Notes: generated by a model not told the origin, from the letters alone. Shown: positions 17,259-26,446, counted from the first letter of the stretch. The stretch is DNA of 64,000 nucleotides from Zymobacter sp047495495 (GCF_047495495.1 NZ_CP179930.1:868001-932000); one strand, 5' to 3'. Made by a program: numbers and translations.

Positions 17259-17593
17259 GAGATCATCCTTTGAGGCGATGGCACCGCGTGCAGATGCCGT
17301 GTGGAGAGTAAGTTGCGTGACTGTGTAGGCCTGTCCATACAGACATGCCTTAAATGTGTACCAATTAACTATGTTTTAGCGCAATAGAGGTCGTTTGACT
17401 AGAGTACGAGCGGAATCTTGAGCGAAGAACGAGAGAGGAAATGTAGAGGTTAACGTATGACGGTAAGGTGGCCATTGTTGCGGAGACATAGTGTCGAAAG
17501 GGCTATTAAGGCCGCCGTTACTGAATAAGTTAAACGTACATCGCAAAAAAACCGGCTCCTAAAAAGGAGCCGGTTTTTGCGTACAGAGCATGC
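17259..17593. other. Intergenic region between NIPSNAP gene and edd
   Basis: A 335-base spacer holding the edd terminator at its right end (17547-17578). I see no gene in the rest. Confidence 0.5.
17547..17578 (-). terminator. Terminator after edd
   Basis: AAAAACCGGCTCC / GGAGCCGGTTTTT with a 6-base loop, flanked by A and T runs and therefore usable in both directions. Confidence 0.9.
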
Positions 17594-19438
17594 TTATTTG
17601 TTTTTAAGCATGCTCTGTTCGAAACCGCCGAAGGTGCAAGCACCGGCTTCAGACGGACCTACCAGTTGACGCATGCCCACGAACAGTTCGCGGCCCATGC
17701 CTACGTGGTAAGCGCTGAGGTCTTCTTTGACGACTTCGCGTTTAGCCCACTCAGCGTCATCGATGAGGACGTTGAGTTCGCCTTTGTCTGCGTCGAGGCT
17801 GATGATGTCGCCATCACGCAGCTTGGCCAGCGGACCGCCTTCCAGTGCTTCAGGAGTGAAGTGGATAGCGGCCGGTACTTTACCGGAAGCACCGGACATA
17901 CGGCCGTCGGTAACCAGCGCGACCTTGAAGCCACGGTCCTGCAGTACACCAAGGAACGGCGTCAGTTTGTGCAGTTCCGGCATGCCGTTGGATTTCGGAC
18001 CCTGGAAGCGGACAACGACGACAACGTCACGGTCCAGTTCGCCAGATTCGAAAGCGGCTTTCAGCTGGTGCTGATCGCTGAAGATACGTGCAGGTGCTTC
18101 GACCTTGCGGTGTTCCGGCTGAACGGCAGACGTTTTGATGACGCCACGGCCGAGGTTACCGTCGAGAACGGCCAGACCACCCGTTTTTGCGAACGGTTTT
18201 TCGATCGTTGCGATAACGTTTTCGTCGAGGCTCTGTTCCGGACCTTCACGCCATACCAGTTTGTCGCCGTCGAGGAACGGTTCTTTGGTGTAGGCTTCCA
18301 TACCGGTACCGAATACGGTCGGGATATCGGTGTGGATCAGGCCGCCTTTGATCAGCTGGCGAGTCAGGAAGCTCATGCCGCCTGCTGCGTGGAAGTGGTT
18401 CACGTCAGCCTGGCCGTTCGGGTAAACCTTCATCAGGCCCGGTACGACAGTGGACAGCTCGGTGAAGTCATCCCACGTGATGGTGATGCCCGCAGCACCG
18501 GCCATAGCAACCAGGTGCATGGTGTGGTTGGTGGAACCACCAGATGCCAGCAGACCAACGATCGCGTTGACGATGGTACGTTCGTCGACCTGTTTGTAGA
18601 ACGGAGTGAATTCGCCGCCCTGTTTGGTCATTTTGACCGCACGCTGAGTCGCGTATTTCGTCAGCGCATCACGCAGCGGCGTGTTCGGGTTGACGAAAGA
18701 GGAACCCGGCAGGTGCAGACCCATCAGCTCGACCATCAGCTGGTTGGAGTTTGCAGTACCGTAGAACGTGCAGGTACCCGGTGCGTGGTAGGACGCACAT
18801 TCGGAATCCAGCAGTTCTTTACGGCCAACTTTGCCTTCAGCGAATTTCTGACGAACTTCGGCTTTCTGCTTGTTGGAGATACCGGTCGTCATCGGGCCAG
18901 CCGGAACGAAGACGGTCGGCAGGTGACCGAAACGAGCGGCACCGATGAACAGACCCGGTACGATTTTGTCGCAGACACCGAGGTACAGCGCGGCGTCGAA
19001 CATGTTGTGAGACAGACCGATGGCCGCGGCCATGGCGATGGTGTCGCGGGAGAACAGAGACAGTTCCATACCCGGCTGACCCTGAGTGACACCGTCACAC
19101 ATGGCCGGAACACCACCAGCGAACTGGGCAGTGGAGCCTACTTCACGAGCCGCTTTGCGGATCAGGTCCGGAAAGACTTCGAACGGCTGGTGAGCAGACA
19201 GCATGTCGTTGTAAGCGGAGATGATGCCCAGGTTGGCGCTGTTCATCAGCTTCAGAGACTGCTTGTCGTCGCCACAGCAGGCGGCAACGCCGTGAGCCAG
19301 GTTACCGCAGTCAAGTTGGCCGCGGTGTACGCCGCGAGCTTCTTGCTCTTGCATGTGTTTCAGATACAGAGCACGACGTTCAGCAGAACGTTCCTTGATG
19401 CGTTGAGTGACCCGGGTCACTGTTTCATTCATGGCCAT
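17594..19438 (-). CDS. edd: 6-phosphogluconate dehydratase
   Basis: Edd, 614 residues (family length ~600), cytoplasmic; dehydrates 6-phosphogluconate to KDPG with a [4Fe-4S] cluster. Belongs to the IlvD/Edd family. Visible are GGVPAMCDGVTQGQPGMELSL and CDKIVPG (cluster cysteines), GTCTFYGTANSNQ, and the C-terminal LVTDGRMSGASGKVPAAIH. GAGG seven bases upstream fixes the first of two close ATGs. Codon bias is as strong as in eda, which leaves an accidental 596-codon open frame on the opposite strand. With eda on the other strand it supplies the Entner-Doudoroff route. Confidence 0.97.
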   Translation of the reverse strand: MAMNETVTRVTQRIKERSAERRALYLKHMQEQEARGVHRGQLDCGNLAHGVAACCGDDKQSLKLMNSANLGIISAYNDMLSAHQPFEVFPDLIRKAAREVGSTAQFAGGVPAMCDGVTQGQPGMELSLFSRDTIAMAAAIGLSHNMFDAALYLGVCDKIVPGLFIGAARFGHLPTVFVPAGPMTTGISNKQKAEVRQKFAEGKVGRKELLDSECASYHAPGTCTFYGTANSNQLMVELMGLHLPGSSFVNPNTPLRDALTKYATQRAVKMTKQGGEFTPFYKQVDERTIVNAIVGLLASGGSTNHTMHLVAMAGAAGITITWDDFTELSTVVPGLMKVYPNGQADVNHFHAAGGMSFLTRQLIKGGLIHTDIPTVFGTGMEAYTKEPFLDGDKLVWREGPEQSLDENVIATIEKPFAKTGGLAVLDGNLGRGVIKTSAVQPEHRKVEAPARIFSDQHQLKAAFESGELDRDVVVVVRFQGPKSNGMPELHKLTPFLGVLQDRGFKVALVTDGRMSGASGKVPAAIHFTPEALEGGPLAKLRDGDIISLDADKGELNVLIDDAEWAKREVVKEDLSAYHVGMGRELFVGMRQLVGPSEAGACTFGGFEQSMLKNK

Positions 19439-19860
19439 TTCTATACCTCGGGATGATCACTGGTTTGTGATGTAGGTAAGTTTACCAACTTTTTGGGGCA
19501 AAGTCTCGTTCATATCGGCATTGTATACTGAGAATGTATGTAATCTTTCTTCATATGTCGGTGGGATGACACGACGCTATGAGACTATTCTCGAATGCCC
19601 ATCTGAAATAACCTTGCTCCACGGTATGCTGATCGACCGTCCTGCCTTCCCATTCTACAAGACCTGCAGGAAAGCGGGGAAATTGAATATGCGTGTTTCT
19701 ACGCTAACGCGCTAAAGACTGTCTTTGCTATCGGCCTTTCTGCTCAGAGTTGAACCTGTGATGTTGCTGAATGCCGCTAGATGGCGATGTCGAGGGTAGG
19801 AAATACTCACAAAAAAGGCTGCCCGGGTAGGGCAGCCTTCTTCATTTACACATCACGCCA
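19439..19860. other. Intergenic region edd / proP
   Basis: A 422-base spacer. A palindrome GGTAAGTTTACC at 19475-19486, about 40 bases upstream of edd, with TGTA on its outer side, resembles part of a HexR-type operator. A TATACAAT block at ~19525 on the minus strand could be the edd -10 box. The terminator of proP lies at 19815-19839. No gene is supported. Confidence 0.4.
19815..19839 (-). terminator. Terminator after proP
   Basis: AAGGCTGCCC / GGGCAGCCTT with a 5-base loop, followed on the minus strand by a run of six Ts. Confidence 0.85.
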
Positions 19861-21432
19861 TCAGTCTTTCTTGGGCGAGGTGTGATCGTCGTGCAGGTGC
19901 GGATGGTCGGCGATGATTTCCGCGCGACGCTCGTTCAGGGCGCGCAGTTCTTCTTCGACCTCTTCCAGCTCGTTTTCCAGGTTAGAGCGGTGCTCCTGCA
20001 GCAGTTCGCGGGCTTCCGCACGAGAGGAAGCGGCCGGTGCCGAACCTTCCAGCGGCTGAGCCGCGGTTTCACGTGTCAGCAGGATCGTGATCAGACCGAT
20101 GATCGCTGCTGCGATCCAGTAGTAGGCCGGAACGTCGATGCTGCCGGTATGATCCATCAGCCACGTGTTGATGGCCGGCGTCGGACCCGCAAACAGCGCT
20201 GCGGAAATGTTGAACGCGATTGCCAGGCCGCCGTAGCGCACGCTGGTCGAGAACAGCGACGGCAGCTTAGACGGCATGGTGCTGGAGAAGCAGCTCTGGA
20301 TCAGTGAGAAGCCCAGCAGGCCCAGACCGATACTCAGCAGAGAGCCTTGCTGTACCAAGTGCAGCAGCGGTACGGCAAAGATCATGGTGAGGATACAGCC
20401 GGTAATGATCAGCGGCTTGCGCCCTACCTTGTCTGCCAACAGACCCAGCAGCGGCAGGAAGATCAACATGGCGCACATGATAAAGGTCATCATGCCGTCA
20501 GCGGTCAGCGCGCGGATGTGCTCACCCGTATTCGGATCGGTCACGTGCTGCTGCATGTAGGTCGGCATGACCGTGGTCAGCAGGTAGGTGCTGACGTTCA
20601 TCAGCAGTACCAGACCGATACACAGCAGCATCGGCTTCCAGTGCTGAGTGAACAGCTCTTTCAGCGGCACGCTTTCGCTGCTGCCTTCCGCTTTCTGCTT
20701 TTCAGCATGTTCGGCAAACGCCGGCGTTTCTTCCAAACGTGTACGCAGATACAGACCGATCAGACCCAGCGGGCCGGCGATGAAGAACGGGATGCGCCAT
20801 GCCCAGTCATGCATAGCTGCTTCGCCGGTGAAGTAGCTGACAGCGGCTACGGTCAGTGAGGCCAGAATGAAGCCTGCAAACGTGCCGAACTCAAGCCAGC
20901 TGCCCATGAAGCCACGCTTGCGGTCAGGAGAGTACTCTGCCACGAAGGTAGCGGCACCGCCGTATTCACCGCCCGCAGAGAACCCTTGTACGAGTCGGAA
21001 GGCGATCAACAGGATGGGCGCTGCCAGACCGATGGCGCTGAAGCTCGGGATCAGACCGATACAGAAGGTGCTGATCGCCATCATGATCATGGTGAGGGCC
21101 AGGACCTGCTTGCGACCGATACGATCACCCAGCGGGCCGAAGACCAAGCCACCCAGCGGGCGCGCAAAGAAGGCCACCGCGAAGACGGCGAACGCGCTCA
21201 TCAGCTGAATGGTCGGAGAAGCATCCGGGAAGAAGTTCTTACCGATGGAGGCAGCCACAAGGCTGAATACACCGAAGTCGAACCATTCCATGGCGTTACC
21301 CAGCGCAGCGGCAGAAACGGCTTTGCGCAGGGTGCTATTGTCGACGATGGTGATGTCGTCCAATCCTAGATGCTGGTGCGATGTCTGACGCTGTTCGTTC
21401 AGCGTTCGATTGTCATGAGCCGAGCTCATCAT
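19861..21432 (-). CDS. proP: ProP-like osmolyte:proton symporter
   Basis: An MFS (metabolite:H+ symporter) protein of 523 residues with 12 membrane segments, very close to E. coli ProP: TIVDNSTLRKAVSAAALGNAMEWFDFGVF, RPLGGLVFGPLGDRIGRKQVLA, GGEYGGAATFVAEYSPDRKRGFMGSWLEFG. ProP imports proline and betaine at high osmolarity. The C-terminus (~465-515) is a charged heptad stretch like the coiled coil that tunes osmosensing in E. coli ProP. The start follows AGGAG in CAAAGGAGCACATGATG; two adjacent ATGs are possible (21432 or 21429). Confidence 0.93.
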   Translation of the reverse strand: MMSSAHDNRTLNEQRQTSHQHLGLDDITIVDNSTLRKAVSAAALGNAMEWFDFGVFSLVAASIGKNFFPDASPTIQLMSAFAVFAVAFFARPLGGLVFGPLGDRIGRKQVLALTMIMMAISTFCIGLIPSFSAIGLAAPILLIAFRLVQGFSAGGEYGGAATFVAEYSPDRKRGFMGSWLEFGTFAGFILASLTVAAVSYFTGEAAMHDWAWRIPFFIAGPLGLIGLYLRTRLEETPAFAEHAEKQKAEGSSESVPLKELFTQHWKPMLLCIGLVLLMNVSTYLLTTVMPTYMQQHVTDPNTGEHIRALTADGMMTFIMCAMLIFLPLLGLLADKVGRKPLIITGCILTMIFAVPLLHLVQQGSLLSIGLGLLGFSLIQSCFSSTMPSKLPSLFSTSVRYGGLAIAFNISAALFAGPTPAINTWLMDHTGSIDVPAYYWIAAAIIGLITILLTRETAAQPLEGSAPAASSRAEARELLQEHRSNLENELEEVEEELRALNERRAEIIADHPHLHDDHTSPKKD

Positions 21433-21757
21433 GTGCTCCTTTGGCAGGCAATAATACAGACGTTGAACCAATCAATAATGATAAATTATCAAACAGGAAA
21501 GGATCCATTATACAGGAGAATAGAATAATTTCTTCTGTGGTGCGGGCCCTTAACCTCTGAAAATGAGCAGTAACTAGCGTTCATGCAACTGAATATAGCG
21601 GTATCTACTAAGAATTTCGGAATATACGCCTCATAAATGACAGGATGGCAGAGGCTTCAATAGAAATATGGCAATCTTTATCCTGTCAGGTTCCCTCTGG
21701 CAACACGCTTCATGCAGCAAAGGACGTGCCAGAGGGGGCAAGAAGGTACTGCTGGAC

Positions 21758-22195
21758 TCAGGAGCGCTTGCCTTTATCTTCCGGAGTATCCGTCGATATA
21801 AGGCGGCGATCCTCATGGGAAGGATAGAATGAAAACCGCACTTGGCAATAGGCCAGTATCAGCAGTGACAGGCTCAGCAGCACAATGGCGCCTGCGCTGA
21901 AGATCAGGTCGTGCTGACCGAATTCCTGCGAGTCCGCCATCATATGACGCGCGATACCAATGATGGCAATGAAGATCGGTAGCAGTACCGATAGGCGTCC
22001 TTCGTGCCAGTAGAGTTTGACCATTGTGATCAGCTCAAGAAACATGAACAGCAGCAAGATATCGGTGACAGTGACGATCTGGACTTCCCACATCGCTACG
22101 CATTTTTCGCCAATGGCGAACAGAATGACCGCGGTGATAATCAGCAGTCCTGCTCGTTCGATCCAGCGAAAAGGGGAATTCTCCTGAATTTGCAT
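21758..22195 (-). CDS. psiE: PsiE family membrane protein
   Basis: A 145-residue protein with four membrane segments matching PsiE (phosphate-starvation-inducible E): FLELITMVKLYWHEGRLSVLLPIFIAIIGIARHMM is diagnostic. GGAGAAG lies eight bases before the start. Biochemical role unknown. An imperfect inverted repeat (CCCTCTGGCA ... CCAGAGGG, 21693-21736) lies just after the stop and may end transcription. Confidence 0.9.
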   Translation of the reverse strand: MQIQENSPFRWIERAGLLIITAVILFAIGEKCVAMWEVQIVTVTDILLLFMFLELITMVKLYWHEGRLSVLLPIFIAIIGIARHMMADSQEFGQHDLIFSAGAIVLLSLSLLILAYCQVRFSFYPSHEDRRLISTDTPEDKGKRS

Positions 22196-22621
22196 AAGGG
22201 CTTCTCCATGACAGGGTGAAATAACTGCGGTCGGGCAGCGGGTGAGTATGGTGGATATATACCTTAGTGAATTGCTTGTGTAAGCAATTTTTTAGCACGT
22301 TGTCCTGCTGCTAAGAATAGAAAGGTCGGGCCAGATTTGCCGCGGTTAAGCTTCGCCTTATGCGGCGGCCTAGCGGGGGACGGAAGAGCATGGAGGGTGG
22401 GAGGAAGAGAAGTTTCCCAGTGAGTGCGCGCGTGAGCAGTTGAGTGGGTATAACGGCGCTTGCTCATAGAAGCTGTCGAGCGACGCCGGTGTGGAGGACA
22501 ACACAATTCACTGCACCAATAAGCATCTTCTTTATATAGACGATGAACGGACATTGATCGTGAGAGGTGCTCGGCTAGCTGCGAGTGGCGACGTTTGGCT
22601 AGCGAATGAAGGAAAAATCCT
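22196..22621. other. Intergenic region psiE / repeat array
   Basis: About 425 bases of moderately GC-rich sequence without a supported gene, tRNA or known RNA. Open frames here have no ribosome sites and no recognisable products. Confidence 0.4.
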
Positions 22622-22705
22622 ACCCAACACCCAACACCCAACACCCAACACCCAACACCCAACACCCAACACCCAACACCCAACACCCAACACCCAACAC
22701 CCAAC
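22622..22705. repeat. Heptamer tandem array, 12 perfect copies of ACCCAAC
   Basis: Twelve identical 7-base units fill 84 bases. On the minus strand the unit reads GTTGGGT, so GGG recurs every 7 bases with 4-base loops, a G3N4 pattern that can fold into intramolecular G-quadruplexes. It directly adjoins a second heptamer array and the amtB hairpin. Confidence 0.97.
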
Positions 22706-22747
22706 GCACAACGCACAACGCACAACGCACAACGCACAACGCACAAC
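22706..22747. repeat. Heptamer tandem array, 6 perfect copies of GCACAAC
   Basis: Six identical units continue the first array in the same register (minus-strand unit GTTGTGC against GTTGGGT: two of seven positions differ), so the two arrays look like a homogenised variant block of one repeat. The last two bases of the array begin the amtB terminator stem. Confidence 0.97.
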
Positions 22748-22776
22748 GGGCAGGAGAGTGTTCTCTCCTGCCCGTT
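22745..22776 (-). terminator. Terminator hairpin after amtB
   Basis: A perfect 14-pair stem AACGGGCAGGAGAG / CTCTCCTGCCCGTT with a 4-base loop, 35 bases after the amtB stop. The minus-strand transcript then runs straight into the GTTGTGC array with no U-run, so the array would form the 3' tail if termination is inefficient. Confidence 0.75.
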
Positions 22777-22810
22777 GGATACGACTAGGTCGTATGGTTT
22801 GCGCTAGCGA

Positions 22811-24166
22811 TTACAGGTTGTAGCCGCGTTCGCTGTGTTCGGCCAGATCAAGGCCGGTCGCTTCAGTCTCTTCGCTGACACGCAGGCCCAGAGTGGATTT
22901 GAGCACGCGCAGGATGATGTAGCTGATAATTCCGCTATAGAGCACGGTGAAGATCACGCCTTTGACCTGTGCCCACAGTTGCACGCCCATGGCGTAGTCC
23001 ACGGCGCCATTGCCGTTACCGCCGAAGAGCGGAGCGGCGAAGACGGCGGTCAGGATGGAGCCGACAATACCGCCTGTACCGTGAACGCCGAACACGTCGA
23101 AGGCATCGTCATAGCCGAAGAAGTGCTTGACGGTCGTCGAGGTGAAGAAGCAGACCACGCTGGTGATAGCCCCCAGCAGAAGGGCGCCCAACGGACCACA
23201 AGTACCTGCGGCAGGCGTGACGGCCACCAGTCCCGCAACGGCACCGGTGACGGCGCCCAGTACGCTGGGTTTGCCAGCACGGAACCACTCGAGGAACATC
23301 CAGGCCAGTGCAGCGGCAGCCGTTGCCACCTGTGTCACCAGCATCGCCATCCCAGCGTTGCCGTCTGCGGCAGCGGCAGACCCCGCGTTGAAGCCGAACC
23401 AGCCCAGCCACAGCAAGCTGCCACCGATGACGGAGTAGGTCAGGTTGTGCGGGGCCAGGTGCTGAGTCGGATAGCCTTTGCGGCGACCCAGCATAATGCA
23501 GGCTACCAGCCCGGCAATACCTGAGTTGATGTGTACAACCGTACCTCCCGCGAAGTCGATGACGCCCCAGTCACTGCCCATGAACGCGCCGCTGCCGCCC
23601 CACACCATGTGGGCTACCGGGAAGTACACCAGTGTGACCCACAGCACCGAGAACCACAGCATGGCTGAAAATTTCATGCGTTCGGCGAAAGCACCTACAA
23701 TCAGTGAGGGTGTTATGATCGCAAAGGTCATCTGGAACATGATCCAGACGCTTTCTGGGATCGTGCCGTGTACCGCTGCCGCTGTCAGATCGCGCAGGCC
23801 GATATGGCTTAGCCCGCCGATAAAGGAGTGCAGGTTGAGCTCTCCTTCTTTCATGCCGGTGTCGTCGAAGGCGAGCGAATACCCGTAGAGCACCCACAGC
23901 ACGCTGACGATAGCGGTCAGGCTGAAGCAGTGCATCAGCACCGACAGTACGTTTTTGCTACGTGCAAGACCGCCGTAGAACAGAAACAGGCCAGGAATGG
24001 TCATGGCCAGTACCAAGACGGATGAGGTCAGCATCCAAGCCGTGTCACCGCTGTTGAGCGTGGCCGTATCTGCATTAGCCGCGCCTGACCAGGCCATGAT
24101 CGCGCCTAGCACGGCGAGTGGCCATCCTGTCCGATAAGATGAAAACATGAGGCGTTTCGGCAACAT
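22811..24166 (-). CDS. amtB: Ammonium transporter AmtB
   Basis: A 451-residue channel for ammonium with a cleaved signal (to ~ANA at residue 33) and eleven membrane segments. Typical blocks are DTAWMLTSSVLVLAMTIPGLFLFYGGL, FQMTFAIITPSLIVGAFAERMKFSA, FAGGTVVHINSGIAGLVAC (pore His) and DDAFDVFGVHGTGGIVGSIL (second His). The start at 24166 is chosen because AGGAG precedes it by 8-9 bases; an earlier in-frame start at 24244 lacks one. No glnK (PII) gene lies next to it, unlike the usual glnK-amtB pair. Confidence 0.95.
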   Translation of the reverse strand: MLPKRLMFSSYRTGWPLAVLGAIMAWSGAANADTATLNSGDTAWMLTSSVLVLAMTIPGLFLFYGGLARSKNVLSVLMHCFSLTAIVSVLWVLYGYSLAFDDTGMKEGELNLHSFIGGLSHIGLRDLTAAAVHGTIPESVWIMFQMTFAIITPSLIVGAFAERMKFSAMLWFSVLWVTLVYFPVAHMVWGGSGAFMGSDWGVIDFAGGTVVHINSGIAGLVACIMLGRRKGYPTQHLAPHNLTYSVIGGSLLWLGWFGFNAGSAAAADGNAGMAMLVTQVATAAAALAWMFLEWFRAGKPSVLGAVTGAVAGLVAVTPAAGTCGPLGALLLGAITSVVCFFTSTTVKHFFGYDDAFDVFGVHGTGGIVGSILTAVFAAPLFGGNGNGAVDYAMGVQLWAQVKGVIFTVLYSGIISYIILRVLKSTLGLRVSEETEATGLDLAEHSERGYNL

Positions 24167-24536
24167 ATCCCGGCTCCTGAAGCAAGAGTGATAGCGTTCG
24201 TAGGTAGAGTAGGCGTGATGGCTACATGCCCTGCGGGTAAGCATTTTTCCGGCCTTTTTGTTTTTTTGTTTTATTTTTCAATGCATTGAGAATGAAGGAC
24301 GTCTTTTCTTACGCCGTTCATGCGCAAAGGCTGCTGTGTTGTGCACCATGATGATGCATGCGCAAGAATGATGAAAAGCCGAGTCAAGCGTAGTGGATTG
24401 ATCTGCGCAGCGCGCTCTGAATGTGGTTCAATGGTGCCAATAAAAAAAGGCGGGCCACCGTAGGCCTATCGCTTCCCCCTTATTTTTCGGGTCGCTGCAT
24501 GTAGCTTCAGCGGCCGTTTGTGGAGTCCTTCTTTTC
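24167..24536. other. Divergent intergenic region amtB / rlpA
   Basis: A 370-base spacer with promoter-like AT-rich tracts at 24245-24300. No gene, and no clear sigma-54 (GG-N10-GC) site that I can defend. Confidence 0.4.
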
Positions 24537-25193
24537 ATGAACAAGCATTCGGCAAAGGCCCAAAGGCCGCTGCAACAATCGTCGTATCGCCAGCGATGGT
24601 GCGGGTTTAAGGCGCTGCTGGTTCTGTTGGTAAGCTGCCTGTCATTCCAGATGCACATCGCTCAGGCCCATGAGCATGCCTCTAAGCCTCAGGCTCAGCA
24701 GGGGCGCCAGAAGTCTCCCGAACGTCGTGCTGCGTCTAAGCCCACGCCGCACACCCCTCCTAAGAAAGAAAAGCCCAAAGCCACGCCTTCACGCACCAAA
24801 CCAGCAGCTTTCGAGCGTAAAATCGCTGCCCAGCACAAGACGTCACCTTCACGTGTTCAGCAGGGTAAAGCCTCGTATTACGGTGGTGCGGCGCTGAATG
24901 GCCGCTTAACGGCCAGCGGTGAACGGTTCAATCAGAACGAACTGACGGCCGCTCATCCCACGCTGCCTTTCGGAACGCGCATTCGTGTGACCAATCTGTC
25001 TAATCAGCGTCAGGTCGTAGTGCGTGTCAACGATCGTGGGCCGTTTGTCAAAGGCCGCATTCTTGATGTGTCTACGGCGGCGGCGCAGCGCATGAACATG
25101 ACGGGGCAGGGGGTAGCGCAGGTCCGTGTTGAAGTGCTGAACGGCGAAGAAGTGGCGTCATCACGTACGGCGCAGAAAGCCCCAGTATCTTGA
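24537..25193 (+). CDS. rlpA: RlpA-family septal lytic transglycosylase-like protein
   Basis: A 218-residue exported protein. One hydrophobic signal segment (~22-42) is followed by a Lys/Pro-rich linker to ~105 and a double-psi beta-barrel domain: GKASYYGGAALNGRLTASGE, LTAAHPTLPFGTRIRVTNL and VRVNDRGPFVKGRILDVSTAAA. The conserved aspartate (NDRGP) and histidine (AAHPTLPF) of active RlpA enzymes are present. It lacks the C-terminal SPOR domain, so it would not be targeted to denuded septal glycan in the E. coli manner. Single gene, ended by a strong hairpin. Confidence 0.9.
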   Translation: MNKHSAKAQRPLQQSSYRQRWCGFKALLVLLVSCLSFQMHIAQAHEHASKPQAQQGRQKSPERRAASKPTPHTPPKKEKPKATPSRTKPAAFERKIAAQHKTSPSRVQQGKASYYGGAALNGRLTASGERFNQNELTAAHPTLPFGTRIRVTNLSNQRQVVVRVNDRGPFVKGRILDVSTAAAQRMNMTGQGVAQVRVEVLNGEEVASSRTAQKAPVS

Positions 25194-25250
25194 GGAACGG
25201 ACATACCGCACTGTTTCTGCTATGAAGTATGACAGTGCACGGCGTACCAA

Positions 25251-25285
25251 CGACAAGGGCGGCCCTAAACAGGCCGCCCTTGTCG
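25251..25285. terminator. Bidirectional terminator between rlpA and thrB
   Basis: A perfect 14-pair stem CGACAAGGGCGGCC / GGCCGCCCTTGTCG with a 7-base loop between convergent genes. Confidence 0.8.
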
Positions 25286-25326
25286 CATTTCATACAGATG
25301 CTTGTCGTGATCGAATGGCCCTTTAT

Positions 25327-26274
25327 TCAGGGCAGGTCGGGTAGGCGCGTCGCATAGTGAGCGTTGAGGATATCAAGGTACTGGCGCGGCGGTTTGGGTG
25401 TCAGCTGGAAGGCCGGTTGATCGACGTGGATGACCAGCAGTCGTGACAGCCAATAGCGCAGCGCGGTCAGCTTCATCATATCGTGCCAGTAGTCGCGCTC
25501 CGCATCGGTTACGGGGCGTTTCTGCACATAGGCGTTGATCATGGCGGTGTAGCGGACTTCGTCCAGAGTGCCGTCTTCCGTATGGCACCAGTCGTTGACC
25601 AGTACGGCCAAGTCATAGATGAAGTCACCTACGCACCCGTTATAGAAGTCGATGACTCCGCCCAGACGATCGCCTTCGAACAGCGAGTTGTCACGGAACA
25701 GGTCGCCGTGGATAGCGCCTTGCGGTAGAGCAGGGGCATTGCTGAAGCGGTCGCAGAGCGCGTGACCATAACGGGTCATCAGCGCCTGTTCGTCCGTAGA
25801 TAGGAACGGCAGTACGCGGGGGATCTGGCGTTCGACCCAGCGATGATCGCGCTGGTTACTGCGCTGGCCGTCGAAGGTGTGTGAGATTTGGTGCATGCGC
25901 CCCATAAAACGCCCTATTTCGGTGCATTGGGCGGGGGTGGGGGCTTCAGGAGAGCGGCCGGGCAGGCGCGGGAACAGCAGTGCAGGGCGATCAGCCAGCG
26001 TTTGGAGCGCCTGTCCACTACGGTCAGCAATCGGGCCGGGGACGGGCAAATCGTGATGGGCCAGAAAGTCGAGCATATCGACGAAGAACGGCAGTTCATC
26101 CGTTCCACCCTGCTCGAAAAGGGTCAGCACCATGCGCTGCTGGTCGGTCGTGACGAAGAAGGTGGAGTTTTCCGTTCCCCCAGCGACTTCCGTGAGTTCG
26201 TCAAGGGTGCCTACATCGTAGCGTTCGAGAAAGGAAGAGACCTGGTCTGCGTTCAAAGGGGTGAAGACCGCCAT
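25327..26274 (-). CDS. thrB: Homoserine kinase (aminoglycoside-phosphotransferase type)
   Basis: A 315-residue kinase of threonine synthesis, phosphorylating L-homoserine in the cytoplasm. It is the Pseudomonas-type ThrB with the APH fold: N-terminal YDVGTLDELTEVAGGTENSTFFV, then the catalytic loop HGDLFRDNSLF, the metal-binding DFYNGCVGDFIYDLA, and WCHTEDG. The neighbourhood thrB, DUF2782 and divergent polA is conserved in Pseudomonas relatives, which supports the call. Confidence 0.92.
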   Translation of the reverse strand: MAVFTPLNADQVSSFLERYDVGTLDELTEVAGGTENSTFFVTTDQQRMVLTLFEQGGTDELPFFVDMLDFLAHHDLPVPGPIADRSGQALQTLADRPALLFPRLPGRSPEAPTPAQCTEIGRFMGRMHQISHTFDGQRSNQRDHRWVERQIPRVLPFLSTDEQALMTRYGHALCDRFSNAPALPQGAIHGDLFRDNSLFEGDRLGGVIDFYNGCVGDFIYDLAVLVNDWCHTEDGTLDEVRYTAMINAYVQKRPVTDAERDYWHDMMKLTALRYWLSRLLVIHVDQPAFQLTPKPPRQYLDILNAHYATRLPDLP

Positions 26275-26446
26275 ACGTTCGGTATCCTGAAGCAGTGTTG
26301 GAATGTGTTGTTGTGGGAGTCAGCGTTGACTCTATAAAACAGGAATTCGCTGAGTATACGGAAGGCCTACCGCTCATGTCACTGACAGCAAAACGACCGC
26401 TTGAGTGCCAAGCGGTCGTTTCTGATCGGAACATTCGGGCGAGGGG

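Noticed and set aside
17666..19456. 596-codon open frame on the plus strand opposite edd
   Set aside because: It lies wholly antisense to a certain gene, its translation is low-complexity and resembles nothing, and it is explained by the strong codon bias of edd. No ribosome site at the start.
19521..19715. 64-codon plus-strand ORF between edd and proP
   Set aside because: No ribosome site, no recognisable product, and it overlaps the likely edd promoter.
22622..22747. CRISPR array
   Set aside because: Units are 7 bases with no spacers and no cas genes nearby; likewise for the arrays at 59.9 and 61.5 kb.
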